Position numbers and translations under genes: made by a program
The notes under the pieces: model-generated
Seen by the model: the letters and a program-made list of their open reading frames with translations, nothing else
Databases searched by the model: none
Told to the model about the DNA's origin: nothing
Source of the DNA: Burkholderiaceae bacterium
GTDB taxonomy: Bacteria; Pseudomonadota; Gammaproteobacteria; Burkholderiales; Burkholderiaceae_C
Direction of reading: 5' to 3'
Length of the DNA stretch: 64,000 nucleotides
Assembly (NCBI GenBank): GCA_026125795.1
Contig: JAHCKM010000002.1
Location: 1,426,001 to 1,490,000 of the forward strand
In this document: in pieces, positions 16,735 to 25,915 of the stretch
Layout of the letters: every line of letters begins with the position of its first letter
How positions within the stretch are numbered: position 1 is the stretch's first letter

Positions 16735-18333
16735 ATGATCGCAACGCTCAAGTCCCGCGCGCGCCTGCTGCCGATCGCGGCGGCCGCCATCGGCGCCGTC
16801 GCTGGTGCCGCGCTCGTGCCGGCCCATGCCTCGAGCCACCGCGAGGCGCCGGCCATCACGCTGCGTCCCAAGGTGGACGGCACCGACTTCTACATGTTCA
16901 ACAGCTACGACCCGGCTCGCGCGGGCTACGTGACGCTGATCGCCAACTACCAGCCGCTGCAGGCCCCGTACGGCGGCCCGAATTACTTCTTGATGGACCC
17001 GAACGCGCTGTACGAGATTCACATCGACAACGATGGCGACAACCGCGAGGACATCACCTTCCAGTTCAAGTTCAATAACAACCGAAAGAACGTCGAGCTG
17101 GACATCGCCGGCCAGAAAGTCGCCATTCCGCTGGTGCAGGCGGGGCAGGTCGCCGATCGCAACGCGGCTGCGCTGAACGTCAACGAAACTTTCACCGTCG
17201 ATGTCATGCGCGGCTCGCGCCGCCAGAAGGCGAACGACGCCACCAAGCTGAAGCACGTGTCCGGCGGCGGCTCGACGTTCGACAAGCCGGTCGACAACAT
17301 CGGCACCAAGACCATTCCGGACTACAAGGCCTACGCAGACAAGCACATCTATCAGGTCAACATCCCGGGCTGCAACCAGCCGGGGCAGTTGTTCGTGGGC
17401 CAGCGCAAGGAGCCGTTCGCGGTGAACCTGGGCACGATCTTCGATCTGGTCAATGCGCCGGTGAGCTTCATCGCCGATCGCGCGAACGCCGGTCTGGTCC
17501 CCAACACGATCGACGACGCCAACATCACCACGCTCGCACTCGAAGTGCACAAGACCTGCCTGACCAAGGGCAACGACCCGGTGATCGGCGGCTGGACGTC
17601 GGCCAGCATTCGCCAGGGCTCGCTGTCGTTCGACAAGCCATTCCTGAACTTCAGGTTTCCCGAGGATGTCGGCGGCCCGTGGACGCAGGTGTCGCGCCTG
17701 GGAATGCCCCTGGTCAACGAAGTCGTGATCGGTCTTCCCGACAAGGATCTGTTCAACGGCAGTCAGCCCAAGGACGATGCGAAGAACTTCCTCAAGTACG
17801 TGACCAACCCGACGCTGCCGCGCCTGCTGGAAATCGCGCTCGACAAGGATCCGGCTTTCGGCGGCACGGCCGAGGGCAAGATCGCGCCGAAGAACTTTCC
17901 GCGCACGGACCTGATGAACGTCTTCCTGACCGGCATCGCGGGTGTGAACCGTCCCGCCAACGCCAATGTAGGCTCAGAAATGTTGCGGCTGAACACCAAC
18001 TCGGCCGTGACCAAGGAGGCGGATCAGAACCCGCTCGGGCTGGCCGGCGGCGACCCGGCAGGCTTCCCGAACGGGCGGCGTCCGAAGGACGACGTGGTCG
18101 ACATCTCGCTGGTCGCGGTGGCTGGTGGCCTGTGCGTGGCCAACGGCGACAACAACGCGCTGGGCTTGAACAGCTCGCTGGGCGCCACCAGTGCGTGCAA
18201 GCCGTCCTCGGTGCCGCTGGGCCCGACGTCTTTGCAGCTACACGACGGTGTTGACCAGTCCAAGATCCCGCTGCTGCCGACGTTCCCCTACCTGTTCACG
18301 CCGACGCCGGGCTCTGGCGCCGGTTCGAACTGA
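16735..18333 (+). CDS. Secreted DUF4331 domain protein
   Basis: A 532-residue protein with an N-terminal signal peptide ending near AHA (about residue 32) and then the DUF4331 hallmark SSHREAPAI, followed by DGTDFYMFNSYDP and repeated beta-rich segments. DUF4331 proteins are exported and of unknown biochemical role. Two Cys pairs in the mature part suggest disulfides. A small lipoprotein gene follows 10 bases downstream and is probably co-expressed. No recognisable promoter was found upstream; a GGAACC hexamer at 16674 lacks a correctly spaced partner. Confidence 0.85.
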   Translation: MIATLKSRARLLPIAAAAIGAVAGAALVPAHASSHREAPAITLRPKVDGTDFYMFNSYDPARAGYVTLIANYQPLQAPYGGPNYFLMDPNALYEIHIDNDGDNREDITFQFKFNNNRKNVELDIAGQKVAIPLVQAGQVADRNAAALNVNETFTVDVMRGSRRQKANDATKLKHVSGGGSTFDKPVDNIGTKTIPDYKAYADKHIYQVNIPGCNQPGQLFVGQRKEPFAVNLGTIFDLVNAPVSFIADRANAGLVPNTIDDANITTLALEVHKTCLTKGNDPVIGGWTSASIRQGSLSFDKPFLNFRFPEDVGGPWTQVSRLGMPLVNEVVIGLPDKDLFNGSQPKDDAKNFLKYVTNPTLPRLLEIALDKDPAFGGTAEGKIAPKNFPRTDLMNVFLTGIAGVNRPANANVGSEMLRLNTNSAVTKEADQNPLGLAGGDPAGFPNGRRPKDDVVDISLVAVAGGLCVANGDNNALGLNSSLGATSACKPSSVPLGPTSLQLHDGVDQSKIPLLPTFPYLFTPTPGSGAGSN

Positions 18334-18343
18334 GGAGCCAGGC

Positions 18344-18625
18344 ATGAAGCAGATGAAGTCATGGCTGGCAGTCGCAGGCGCCGTACTTGCACTTGCCGCT
18401 TGCGGCGGAGGCGGAGGCGACAGCGTCGACCCGGGCACCGGACAGGCGGATCCCCTGGACGGCGTACCGGCCGAAGCCACCGAGTCGGTCTCCGCCTGGA
18501 TCGGCTATCTGGCACGCCTGATCAAGGCAACCGAGGTCGACGACCGCGATCCGGTCGCCCCGACAGGACCGGGCCCGAGCACGCTTCCTGTCGACGACGA
18601 AGGTGAGCCCATCGCGCCAGCCTGA
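18344..18625 (+). CDS. Small predicted lipoprotein
   Basis: 93 residues. The N-terminus MKQMKSWLAVAGAVLALAAC is a lipoprotein signal with lipobox LAAC at about residues 17-20, followed by a glycine run and an acidic, Pro/Asp-rich remainder with no recognisable domain. It lies 10 bases after the DUF4331 gene with a GAGGAG site between, and is followed by a clear terminator. I do not recognise a family; a partner role for the DUF4331 protein at the outer membrane is an inference from adjacency only. Confidence 0.75.
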   Translation: MKQMKSWLAVAGAVLALAACGGGGGDSVDPGTGQADPLDGVPAEATESVSAWIGYLARLIKATEVDDRDPVAPTGPGPSTLPVDDEGEPIAPA

Positions 18626-18652
18626 GACGTACATTCGGCAGGTCCAACCGCA

Positions 18653-18681
18653 GCGTCGCCGCCACAAGCGGCGGCGCTTTT
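18653..18681 (+). terminator. Rho-independent terminator after the DUF4331/lipoprotein pair
   Basis: GCGTCGCCGC (18653-18662) pairs with GCGGCGGCGC (18668-18677) over a CACAA loop, ten pairs with one G-U, followed by TTTT. It sits 28 bases after the lipoprotein stop and separates this unit from the thrS leader. Confidence 0.8.
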
Positions 18682-18735
18682 CGCGTTGTTGGGATTGAAA
18701 TGCCATAGGACGCACCGGATTCAGGTTCACTGGCC

Positions 18736-18741
18736 TAGAAT
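18736..18741 (+). promoter_or_regulatory. Probable -10 element of the thrS leader transcript
   Basis: TAGAAT lies about 40 bases upstream of the Thr-rich leader peptide start, in the only gap between the preceding terminator and the leader. No convincing -35 hexamer is present 16-18 bases upstream, so the promoter is inferred from the -10 and the position. Confidence 0.35.
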
Positions 18742-18780
18742 GAAACCGTCTCGCAACCCACAAGGACTGGGAAGGGCGCC

Positions 18781-18825
18781 ATGGTTATGACACCGCGAAC
18801 GACCGGTACCACCACCGATACCTAG
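18781..18825 (+). CDS. Thr-rich leader peptide of thrS
   Basis: A 14-codon open frame, [14 protein letters not shown], ending in TAG. Seven of 14 codons are Thr (ACA, ACG and five ACC), including three in a row at 18808-18816. A GAAGGG Shine-Dalgarno at 18771-18776 is well spaced. It is followed 45 bases later by a strong terminator and then thrS. This is the layout of ribosome-mediated attenuation: stalling at Thr codons when charged tRNA-Thr is scarce would expose an antiterminator strand. In E. coli thrS is instead controlled by a translational operator. Too short for standard gene callers. Confidence 0.78.
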   Translation: MVMTPRTTGTTTDT

Positions 18826-18827
18826 TC

Positions 18828-18894
18828 GGCCGCGCGCGCACGCCCATACCTCCCTTGATCCATCACGAAGCGCGGCCCCAGCCGCGTTTTTTTT
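18828..18894 (+). promoter_or_regulatory. Attenuator of thrS: mutually exclusive antiterminator and terminator
   Basis: Terminator: CGCGGC (18871-18876), loop CCCA, GCCGCG (18881-18886), then eight T (18887-18894). Antiterminator: GGCCGCGC (18828-18835), just after the leader stop codon, is an exact reverse complement of GCGCGGCC (18870-18877), which contains the 5' arm of the terminator. A ribosome finishing at the stop codon would mask 18828-18835 and allow termination; one stalled upstream on Thr codons would leave it free. Pairings are seen; the mechanism is inferred. Confidence 0.78.
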
Positions 18895-18932
18895 CGTCTT
18901 GTCTTTCGTTCGTTTGCCAGGAATTTGACGCC

Positions 18933-20852
18933 ATGATCACGATCACGCTGCCTGATGGTTCGCGCCGCGAGTTTGCGCAGCCCCCGACCGTGGGCGACGT
19001 GGCCACGTCGATCGGCCCCGGACTGGCCAAGGCCGCGCTCGCTGGCCGTGTGGAGGTGGACGGCAAGCCGAGGGTGGTCGACCTGAGCCACCGGCTCTCG
19101 CAAGACGCCAGGCTGGCGATCGTCACCGACAAGGATCCCGACGGCCTGGAGATCCTGCGACATTCCACAGCGCACCTGCTGGCTTACGCGGTGAAGGAGC
19201 TGTTCCCCGACGCGCAGGTGACGATCGGGCCGGTGGTCGAGAACGGCTTCTACTATGACTTTGCCTACAGCCGCCCGTTCACGCCGGAGGATCTGGGGCG
19301 CATCGAGCAGCGCATGGCCGAGCTGGCGAAGAAGGACGAGCCGGTCACGCGGCGCGTGTTGCCGCGCGACGAGGCGGTGGCGTACTTCAAGGGCCTGGGC
19401 GAGCATTACAAGGCCGAGATCATCGGCGGCATTCCGCCCGGCGAAGAGGTGTCGCTGTACCGTGAGGGCGGCTTCGAGGACCTGTGCCGCGGCCCGCATG
19501 TGCCGAGCACGGGGCGGCTGAAGCACTTCAAGCTGATGAAAGTCGCCGGCGCCTACTGGCGCGGCGACCAGAACAACGAGCAACTGCAGCGCATCTACGG
19601 CACGGCCTGGGCCAGCAAGGACGAGCTGCAGGCCTACCTGCGCATGCTCGAGGAGGCCGAGAAGCGCGACCACCGCAAGCTCGGGCGTGAGCTGGACCTG
19701 TTCCACATGGACGAGCACTCGCCCGGGCTGGTGTTCTGGCACCCCAACGGCTGGCTGGTATGGCAGCAGGTGGAGCAATACATGCGCGCGGTCTACCGCG
19801 ACAACGGCTATCACGAGGTCAAGGGACCGCAGATCCTCGACCGCAGCCTGTGGGAGAAGACGGGCCACTGGGACAACTACCGCGACAACATGTTCGTCAC
19901 GGAGTCGGAGAAACGCGAGTACGCGCTCAAGCCGATGAACTGCCCCGGCCACGTGCTGATCTTCAAGCAGGGCATCAAGAGCTACCGTGACCTGCCGCTG
20001 AGATACGGCGAGTTCGGCCAGTGCCATCGCAACGAACCCAGCGGCGCGCTGCACGGCATCATGCGCGTGCGCGGCTTCACGCAGGACGACGGCCACATCT
20101 TCTGCGCGGAGGATCAGATCCTCGACGAGTGCGTCGCCTACACGGCGCTGCTGCAGAAGGTCTACAAGGACTTCGGCTTCAGCGAGATCATCTACAAGGT
20201 GGCCACGCGGCCGGACAAGCGCGTGGGCTCCGACGCGTTGTGGGACAAATCAGAGCAGGCACTGATGGAATCGCTGCGCCGCTCGGGCTGCGAGTTCTCG
20301 GTCTCGCCCGGGGACGGCGCCTTCTACGGTCCCAAGATCGAGTACACGCTGAAGGACGCCATCGGCCGCCAGTGGCAGTGCGGCACGATGCAGGTGGACT
20401 TCAACATGGCCGAGCGGCTGGGCGCCGAGTACGTCACCGAATCCAGTGGCCGAGCCCACCCAGTGATGTTGCACCGAGCCATCGTCGGCAGCCTCGAGCG
20501 CTTCATCGGCATCCTGGTCGAGCAACATGCCGGCGCATTGCCGGCCTGGCTGTCGCCGCGCCAGGCGGTGGTGGCCCCGATCACGGAACATCAGGCCGAT
20601 TACGCGTCCGAGGTCGCGAAACGGCTTCAAAAACAAGGGGTTAGGGCGGCGGCCGATTTGCGGAGCGACAAAATCAGCTATAAAATCCGCGAGCATTCGA
20701 TGCAGAAGGTCCCGTACATCCTGGTCGTTGGCGACAAGGAAAAGGCAAGCGGGGCCGTTTCGGTGCGCGCCCGGGGCAACGTAGACCTTGGTGCGATGTC
20801 GGTCGATGCCTTCTCGGCGAAGATTGCAGGCGACATCGCGCAAAAGGTTTGA
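18933..20852 (+). CDS. thrS: Threonyl-tRNA synthetase
   Basis: A 639-residue class II synthetase that charges tRNA-Thr. It has an N-terminal TGS domain (1-60), an editing domain with [18 protein letters not shown] (HxxxH), the catalytic core with motif 2 around [19 protein letters not shown], and a C-terminal anticodon-binding domain. The length matches E. coli ThrS (642). The ATG at 18933 is the first residue of the TGS domain; the frame extending to 18855 is leader. It is preceded by the attenuator and followed by infC, the same order as in E. coli. Confidence 0.97.
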   Translation: MITITLPDGSRREFAQPPTVGDVATSIGPGLAKAALAGRVEVDGKPRVVDLSHRLSQDARLAIVTDKDPDGLEILRHSTAHLLAYAVKELFPDAQVTIGPVVENGFYYDFAYSRPFTPEDLGRIEQRMAELAKKDEPVTRRVLPRDEAVAYFKGLGEHYKAEIIGGIPPGEEVSLYREGGFEDLCRGPHVPSTGRLKHFKLMKVAGAYWRGDQNNEQLQRIYGTAWASKDELQAYLRMLEEAEKRDHRKLGRELDLFHMDEHSPGLVFWHPNGWLVWQQVEQYMRAVYRDNGYHEVKGPQILDRSLWEKTGHWDNYRDNMFVTESEKREYALKPMNCPGHVLIFKQGIKSYRDLPLRYGEFGQCHRNEPSGALHGIMRVRGFTQDDGHIFCAEDQILDECVAYTALLQKVYKDFGFSEIIYKVATRPDKRVGSDALWDKSEQALMESLRRSGCEFSVSPGDGAFYGPKIEYTLKDAIGRQWQCGTMQVDFNMAERLGAEYVTESSGRAHPVMLHRAIVGSLERFIGILVEQHAGALPAWLSPRQAVVAPITEHQADYASEVAKRLQKQGVRAAADLRSDKISYKIREHSMQKVPYILVVGDKEKASGAVSVRARGNVDLGAMSVDAFSAKIAGDIAQKV

Positions 20853-20923
20853 GCCTTCGGCGCGCTTTTGCTTTTGTTTGCAGCCCTTCGCTTGCCTGAC
20901 GGGTTGTTGAAAGGATCCACACC

Positions 20924-21472
20924 ATCGCTACCTTTTTCGACCGTCGTACTCCCAACGCCGAGCGCAAGCATCGGCTCAACCGAGAAATCACCGCACCGCA
21001 GGTGCGCCTCAACGGGCCCGACAACGAACCCCTGGGCATCGTGCCCCTGATGGAAGCGTTGCGCTTGTCCGGTGAATACGACGTGGACCTGGTGGAGATT
21101 GCAGCCACAGCCGATCCGCCGGTGTGCCGGCTGATGGACTACGGCAAGTTCAAGTACCAGGAGCAGAAGAAGGCGGCGGAAGCCAAGAGCAAGCAGAAGG
21201 TCATCGAGGTCAAGGAAGTCAAGTTCCGTCCGGGTACGGACGAGGGCGACTACGCCATCAAGATGCGCAACCTGCGCCGCTTCATCGCAGACGACGGCGA
21301 CAAGGGCAAGGTGACGTTGCGCTTCCGCGGCCGCGAGATCACGCACCAGGACATCGGCATGCGACTGCTCGAGCGCATTCGCGACGAGTTGGCCGATGTG
21401 GCGGTGGTCGAGCACATGCCCAAGCTCGAAGGCCGCCAGATGGTGATGGTGCTGGCACCAAAGAAGAAATAG
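20924..21472 (+). CDS. infC: Translation initiation factor IF-3, starting at AUC
   Basis: A 182-residue IF-3. Homology runs upstream of every ATG/GTG/TTG in frame: the N-terminal segment beginning [19 protein letters not shown] is encoded from 20927, and the only codon suited to initiation is ATC at 20924, eight bases after AAAGGA (20910-20915). IF-3 discriminates against non-AUG starts, and infC in many bacteria uses AUU for autoregulation; AUC here would serve the same feedback. A caller restricted to usual starts would begin at GTG 21002 and lose 26 residues. The protein then matches E. coli IF-3 (180 residues) in length. Confidence 0.92.
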   Translation: MATFFDRRTPNAERKHRLNREITAPQVRLNGPDNEPLGIVPLMEALRLSGEYDVDLVEIAATADPPVCRLMDYGKFKYQEQKKAAEAKSKQKVIEVKEVKFRPGTDEGDYAIKMRNLRRFIADDGDKGKVTLRFRGREITHQDIGMRLLERIRDELADVAVVEHMPKLEGRQMVMVLAPKKK

Positions 21473-21604
21473 CGGCCATTCAGTTTCACGCCCCAGCCGA
21501 GGTTTGGTCGCCGAGGCTGCAGGCATAAAAGCCCGCCACAGGCCCGATCAAGTGGGGCGCTTCGAGCGCTTCCGCCTGCGGCAGCAACTCAAGAAGGAGC
21601 AGTC

Positions 21605-21808
21605 ATGCCCAAGATGAAAACCAAGAAGAGCGCGGCCAAGCGGTTCCGCGTGCGTCCGGGTGGGACCGTCAAGCGCGGTCAGGCGTACAAGCGTCACATC
21701 CTCACCAAGAAGTCCACGACCCGCAAGCGTCACCTGCGCGGCGCGACCAACGTGCACGAAACCAACATGGGGCACGTCGCCGCGATGCTGCCCTTTGCCG
21801 GAATCTGA
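21605..21808 (+). CDS. rpmI: Large ribosomal subunit protein bL35
   Basis: 67 residues, beginning [20 protein letters not shown], the standard bL35 sequence; highly basic. It follows infC after a 132-base spacer and precedes rplT by 29 bases, the conserved order. AAGGAG lies eight bases upstream. The infC-rpmI spacer is where a ribosomal-protein (L20) operator sits in E. coli; I could not fold a convincing equivalent by eye. Confidence 0.97.
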   Translation: MPKMKTKKSAAKRFRVRPGGTVKRGQAYKRHILTKKSTTRKRHLRGATNVHETNMGHVAAMLPFAGI

Positions 21809-21837
21809 TCGACTGACACGCACGAAGGAGCACACAC

Positions 21838-22194
21838 ATGCCTCGCGTCAAACGTGGTGTCACCGCACACGCCCGTCACAAGAAGGTCCTAGCCCAAGCC
21901 AAGGGCTTCCGCGGCCGCCGCAAGAACGTCTTCCGCATCGCCAAGGAAGCGGTGATGAAGGCGGGCCAGTACGCCTACCGCGACCGCCGCACGCGCAAGC
22001 GCGTGTTTCGGCAGTTGTGGATCGCACGCATTAACGCCGCGGCGCGCGAGCTCGGCATCACCTACAGCCAGTTCATGGCCGGCCTGAAGAAGGCCGCGAT
22101 CGACATCGACCGCAAGGTGCTGGCCGACATGGCCGTCAACGATCCGGCAGCGTTTGGCAGCATCGTCGAGAAGGTGAAGGCGCAAGTCGCCTGA
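21838..22194 (+). CDS. rplT: Large ribosomal subunit protein bL20
   Basis: 118 residues, the usual bL20 length, with the N-terminal [21 protein letters not shown] and a long basic helix. It binds 23S rRNA early in assembly and in E. coli represses the rpmI-rplT mRNA. Start ATG after GAAGGAG. It is followed by a 94-base spacer before pheS. Confidence 0.97.
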   Translation: MPRVKRGVTAHARHKKVLAQAKGFRGRRKNVFRIAKEAVMKAGQYAYRDRRTRKRVFRQLWIARINAAARELGITYSQFMAGLKKAAIDIDRKVLADMAVNDPAAFGSIVEKVKAQVA

Positions 22195-22241
22195 TGCCCT
22201 GACCGGTGCGGCAGCGTTGCGCGCCGCTTGATGCAGCCAAG

Positions 22242-22268
22242 CCAAGCGTCGCCTCGGGGGCGGCTTGG
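22242..22268 (+). other. Stem-loop between rplT and pheS
   Basis: CCAAGC (22242-22247) pairs with GCTTGG (22263-22268), with an inner CGCC/GGCG stem (22250-22253 with 22259-22262) across a TCGGG loop. The following TTGATTGTCG is a poor U-tract. In E. coli this position carries the pheM leader and attenuator; the only small frame here (ATG 22231) contains no Phe codon, so Phe-dependent attenuation is not supported. Confidence 0.4.
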
Positions 22269-22288
22269 TTGATTGTCGATCGGTGATC

Positions 22289-23332
22289 ATGGATGACCTG
22301 GACCAACTGGTGGTTCGTGCGCAGCAGGAGTTCGCTGCTGCGCCGACGCCGGCCGAGCTCGAGAATGCCAAGGCGCGTTTCCTCGGCAAGGCCGGTCGCG
22401 TGACCGAGCTGCTGAAGGCGCTCGCGCCGCTGTCGGTGGACGAGAAGAAGTCGCGTGGCGCCCGGATCAACCGCGCCAAGGAAAGCATCGAAGCCGCATT
22501 GCTGGAGCGCCGCCAGGCCATGGCGCAGGCCGAGCTCGACCGGCAGCTTCGCTCCGAGGCGCTCGACGTCACGCTGCCGGGTCGCCGCATCGGCGATGGC
22601 GGCCTGCATCCGGTGTCGCTGACGATGCAACGCATCGAGGCGATCTTCGCGTCGATGGGCTTCGATGTCGCCGATGGCCCGGAGATCGAGACCGACTGGA
22701 TGAGCTTCACCGCGCTGAACAATCCCGAGAACCATCCGGCGCGTTCGATGCAGGACACCTTCTACGTCGACATGAAGGACGAGCAGGGACGCTGGCTCAA
22801 CCTGCGCCCGCACACCTCGCCGATGCAGGTGCGCTACGCGCGTGCGCACGCCGCGCGCCACGCCGGTGCCGACCCCATGCCGGACATCCGCGTCATTGCG
22901 CCGGGTCGCACCTATCGCGTGGACAGCGACGCCACGCATTCGCCGATGTTCCACCAGTGCGAAGGGCTGTGGATCGGCGAGAACGTGAGCTTCAAGGACT
23001 TGAAGGCGGTGTTCACCGACTTCTGCCGGCTGTTTTTCGAAACGGATGACCTGCAGCTGCGCTTTCGGCCCTCGTTCTTCCCGTTCACCGAGCCATCGGC
23101 CGAGATCGACATTGCGTTCAACAGCGGCCCGCTGAAGGGCAAGTGGCTCGAGGTGTCGGGCTCGGGCCAGGTGCATCCCAACGTCGTGCGCAACTTCGGG
23201 CTCGATCCCGAGCGCTACATCGGCTTCGCGTTCGGCATGGGTCCTGATCGGCTGGCAATGCTGCGCTACGGCATCGACGACTTGCGCCTGTTCTTCGAGA
23301 ACGACCTGCGCTTTCTGTTGCAGTTCAAGTGA
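22289..23332 (+). CDS. pheS: Phenylalanyl-tRNA synthetase alpha subunit
   Basis: 347 residues, slightly longer than E. coli PheS (327). An N-terminal coiled-coil region (1-100) is followed by the class II catalytic core with [15 protein letters not shown] (motif 2 region) and [19 protein letters not shown] (motif 3). It forms an alpha2-beta2 enzyme with PheT. I use the ATG at 22289, which begins MDDLDQLV as in relatives. pheT follows after 108 bases. Confidence 0.96.
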   Translation: MDDLDQLVVRAQQEFAAAPTPAELENAKARFLGKAGRVTELLKALAPLSVDEKKSRGARINRAKESIEAALLERRQAMAQAELDRQLRSEALDVTLPGRRIGDGGLHPVSLTMQRIEAIFASMGFDVADGPEIETDWMSFTALNNPENHPARSMQDTFYVDMKDEQGRWLNLRPHTSPMQVRYARAHAARHAGADPMPDIRVIAPGRTYRVDSDATHSPMFHQCEGLWIGENVSFKDLKAVFTDFCRLFFETDDLQLRFRPSFFPFTEPSAEIDIAFNSGPLKGKWLEVSGSGQVHPNVVRNFGLDPERYIGFAFGMGPDRLAMLRYGIDDLRLFFENDLRFLLQFK

Positions 23333-23377
23333 GCGGGGAGTCCGTGAAACACACCCTTCGCTCGTTTGGTTCGCTGC

Positions 23378-23427
23378 CCCCAAGGCATCGAAGGAGCCCG
23401 CTTGGGGCTTCTGGGGTGCGTCACCCC
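23378..23427 (+). other. Two hairpins in the pheS-pheT spacer
   Basis: CCCCAAG (23378-23384) pairs with CTTGGGG (23401-23407), and GGGGTG (23413-23418) with CACCCC (23422-23427) over a three-base loop. The second ends 13 bases before the pheT ATG and could affect its translation. pheS and pheT are usually much closer together. No U-tract, so not a terminator. Confidence 0.4.
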
Positions 23428-23440
23428 GGGCGGTCCTGAC

Positions 23441-25864
23441 ATGCAATTCCCAGAATCCTGGCTGCGCGAGTTCTGCGATCCGCCGCTGTCGACGACACAG
23501 CTCGCTGAGCTTCTGACGATGTCCGGCATGGAGGTCGAAGACCTCCGACCCGCGGCGCCGCCGTTCACGCGCGTGGTGGTGGGTGAGATCGTCGAGTGCG
23601 AGCCCCACCCCAACGCCGACAAGCTGAGCGTGTGCCGCGTGCAGGCCGGTGCCTTCTCGCGCGATGGCGCACTGCAAGTGGTGTGCGGTGCGCCCAACGC
23701 GCGCGTGGGGCTGCGCGCGCCGCTGGCGCTGGTGGGCGCGCAGCTGCCCGCGGGCACCGACGGCGAGCCGTTGGACATCCGCGTCGGCAAGCTGCGCGGC
23801 GTCGAGAGCTTCGGCATGCTGTGTTCGGCGCGCGAGTTGGGGTTGAGCGACGACCACGGCGGTCTGCTGGAGCTCGACCCGCAGCACGCGCCGGGCGCAG
23901 ACGTTCGCCAGGCGCTGGCGCTGGATGACACGCTGTTCACGCTCAAGCTCACGCCCAATCTCGGGCACTGCCTGTCGGTGTACGGCATCGCGCGCGAAGT
24001 GTCGGCGCTCACCGGCGCGCCGCTGCGTGCGCCGACGTTCAAGCCCGTGACGGCATCGATCGACGACCGCCTGCCGGTGCAGATCGAAGCCACTGACCTG
24101 TGCGGCCGCTTTTCCGGTCGTGTGGTGCGCGACATCAACTCCGGCGCAAGGACGCCCGCGTGGATGGTCAACCGCCTCTTGCGCTGCGGCCAGCGCCCGG
24201 TCAACGCGCTGGTCGACATCTCGAATTACGTGATGTTCGAGTTCGGCCGCCCTTCGCACATCTTCGATTTCGACAAGATCCGCGAGCGGCTCGTGGTGCG
24301 CTGGGGGAAACCGGGCGAGTCGTTGAAGTTGCTCAACGGGCAGACCGTCGAGCTCGACGCGCAGGTTGGCGTGATCGCCGACGCGCACCACGTGGAGTCG
24401 CTGGCCGGCATCATGGGCGGTGACGCCACCGCGGTGTCCGACGACACGCGAAACGTCTACATCGAGGCGGCGTTCTGGTGGCCTGATGCCGTGGCCGGGC
24501 GTTCACGCCGTTTTGGCTTTTCCACCGATGCCGGACATCGCTTCGAGCGCGGCGTCGATCCGTCGACGACCGTCGAGCACATCGAGCACATCACGGCGCT
24601 GGTCCAGCAGATCTGCGGCGGCAAGGCCGGGCCGATGGATGACCAGCGGCCCAACGTGCCGCGGCGCCAACCTGTGGGCCTGCGCATCTCGCGCGCCAGC
24701 AAGGTGATCGGCATGCCAGTCACGCAGGAGCAATGCGTCGGCGTGTTCCGACGCCTTGGGCTCGAACCGAGCACGACCTCGCCCGACATCGTCAGCGCGT
24801 TGCCGCCGCCCTGGCGCTTTGACCTGACGATCGAGGAGGACCTGATCGAAGAGGTCATCCGCGTCATCGGCTATGACAAGCTGCCGCTGTCGCCGCCGCT
24901 GGCGCCAGTGCGCGGCCGGCCACAGTCCGAAGCCACGCGCAGCGCCCATGCCGTGCGGCGTGCGCTGGCCCGGCTGGGCTACCAGGAGACCATCTCGTTC
25001 AGCTTCGTCGAGGAGCGCTGGGAGCGCGAGCTGGCGGGCAACGACAACCCGATTCGTGTGCTCAATCCCATCGCTGCCCCGTTGGCCGCGATGCGCTCGA
25101 GTCTCATCGGCAGCCTGGTGCAGACCCTGCGCCACAACCTGGCGCAGCGCATCGATCGCGTGCGCGTGTTCGAGATCGGGCGCGTCTACCGGCGCGATGC
25201 GAGCGTGGCGGCGACCGACGGCACGGTGGCCGGCATTGACCAGCCGATGCGGGTGGGTGGACTGGCCTACGGTGACACCGCAGCCACACAGTGGGGCCAA
25301 CCGAGCCGCCGCGCGGATTTTTTCGACGTCAAAGGCGATCTTGAGTCTCTGATGGCGCCGCTGGTTCTGCGTTGCACGCCCGTGCAGCACCCCGCGCTGC
25401 ACCCGGGGCGCAGTGCCGAGTTGTGGCACGGACAGCGGCGCGTCGGCGTGCTCGGCGAACTGCACCCGCGCTGGCGTCAGGCCTACGAGTTGCCCGACGC
25501 ACCAGTGATGTTCGAGCTGGATCTGGAGGCGGTGCTGCAACGGCAGGTGCCGGTGTTCGCGCCCCTTGCGCGCCAGCAGCCGGTGCATCGCGACCAGGCC
25601 TTTGTCGTTTCCGATCGCGTCGCGCACGACCAGCTGATCGCTGCGCTGCTCGATGACCCGGGCGGGGTGGTGCGTCGCGCCACGCTGTTCGACCTGTACC
25701 GGCCCAAGGGCGGCAGCGACCTGGCCCCGGGTGAACACAGTATGGCCGTCAGGCTTGAATTGATGGACGATGCGTTCACGCTGACCGACGAGCGCATCGA
25801 GGCCGCGCTGGCGGCCGCCAGGCAGCGGGCGCTCGATCGTGTCGGCGCGAGACTGCGTACATGA
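23441..25864 (+). CDS. pheT: Phenylalanyl-tRNA synthetase beta subunit
   Basis: 807 residues, close to E. coli PheT (795). MQFPESWLREF opens the protein; residues ~40-150 are the tRNA-binding domain (GEIVECEPHPNADKL), then B3/B4 editing domains, B5, and a C-terminal FDX-ACB anticodon-binding domain. I start at ATG 23441; an in-frame upstream extension to 23366 covers the hairpin spacer and is not conserved-looking. ihfA follows. Confidence 0.96.
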   Translation: MQFPESWLREFCDPPLSTTQLAELLTMSGMEVEDLRPAAPPFTRVVVGEIVECEPHPNADKLSVCRVQAGAFSRDGALQVVCGAPNARVGLRAPLALVGAQLPAGTDGEPLDIRVGKLRGVESFGMLCSARELGLSDDHGGLLELDPQHAPGADVRQALALDDTLFTLKLTPNLGHCLSVYGIAREVSALTGAPLRAPTFKPVTASIDDRLPVQIEATDLCGRFSGRVVRDINSGARTPAWMVNRLLRCGQRPVNALVDISNYVMFEFGRPSHIFDFDKIRERLVVRWGKPGESLKLLNGQTVELDAQVGVIADAHHVESLAGIMGGDATAVSDDTRNVYIEAAFWWPDAVAGRSRRFGFSTDAGHRFERGVDPSTTVEHIEHITALVQQICGGKAGPMDDQRPNVPRRQPVGLRISRASKVIGMPVTQEQCVGVFRRLGLEPSTTSPDIVSALPPPWRFDLTIEEDLIEEVIRVIGYDKLPLSPPLAPVRGRPQSEATRSAHAVRRALARLGYQETISFSFVEERWERELAGNDNPIRVLNPIAAPLAAMRSSLIGSLVQTLRHNLAQRIDRVRVFEIGRVYRRDASVAATDGTVAGIDQPMRVGGLAYGDTAATQWGQPSRRADFFDVKGDLESLMAPLVLRCTPVQHPALHPGRSAELWHGQRRVGVLGELHPRWRQAYELPDAPVMFELDLEAVLQRQVPVFAPLARQQPVHRDQAFVVSDRVAHDQLIAALLDDPGGVVRRATLFDLYRPKGGSDLAPGEHSMAVRLELMDDAFTLTDERIEAALAAARQRALDRVGARLRT

Positions 25865-25915
25865 GCGCCGAGCGCAGGGTGCACCCATGAGCGCAGCGGA
25901 GGTGTCGAGGGAACC

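Noticed and set aside
21002-21472. infC starting at GTG 21002
   Set aside because: Conserved IF-3 N-terminal residues are encoded upstream to 20927, with a good ribosome site before ATC 20924.
22231-22272. A pheM-like leader peptide before pheS
   Set aside because: The 13-codon frame contains no Phe codon and the nearby hairpin lacks a U-tract.
23366-23440. N-terminal extension of PheT by 25 residues
   Set aside because: PheT homology begins at the ATG 23441; the extension covers the hairpin spacer.
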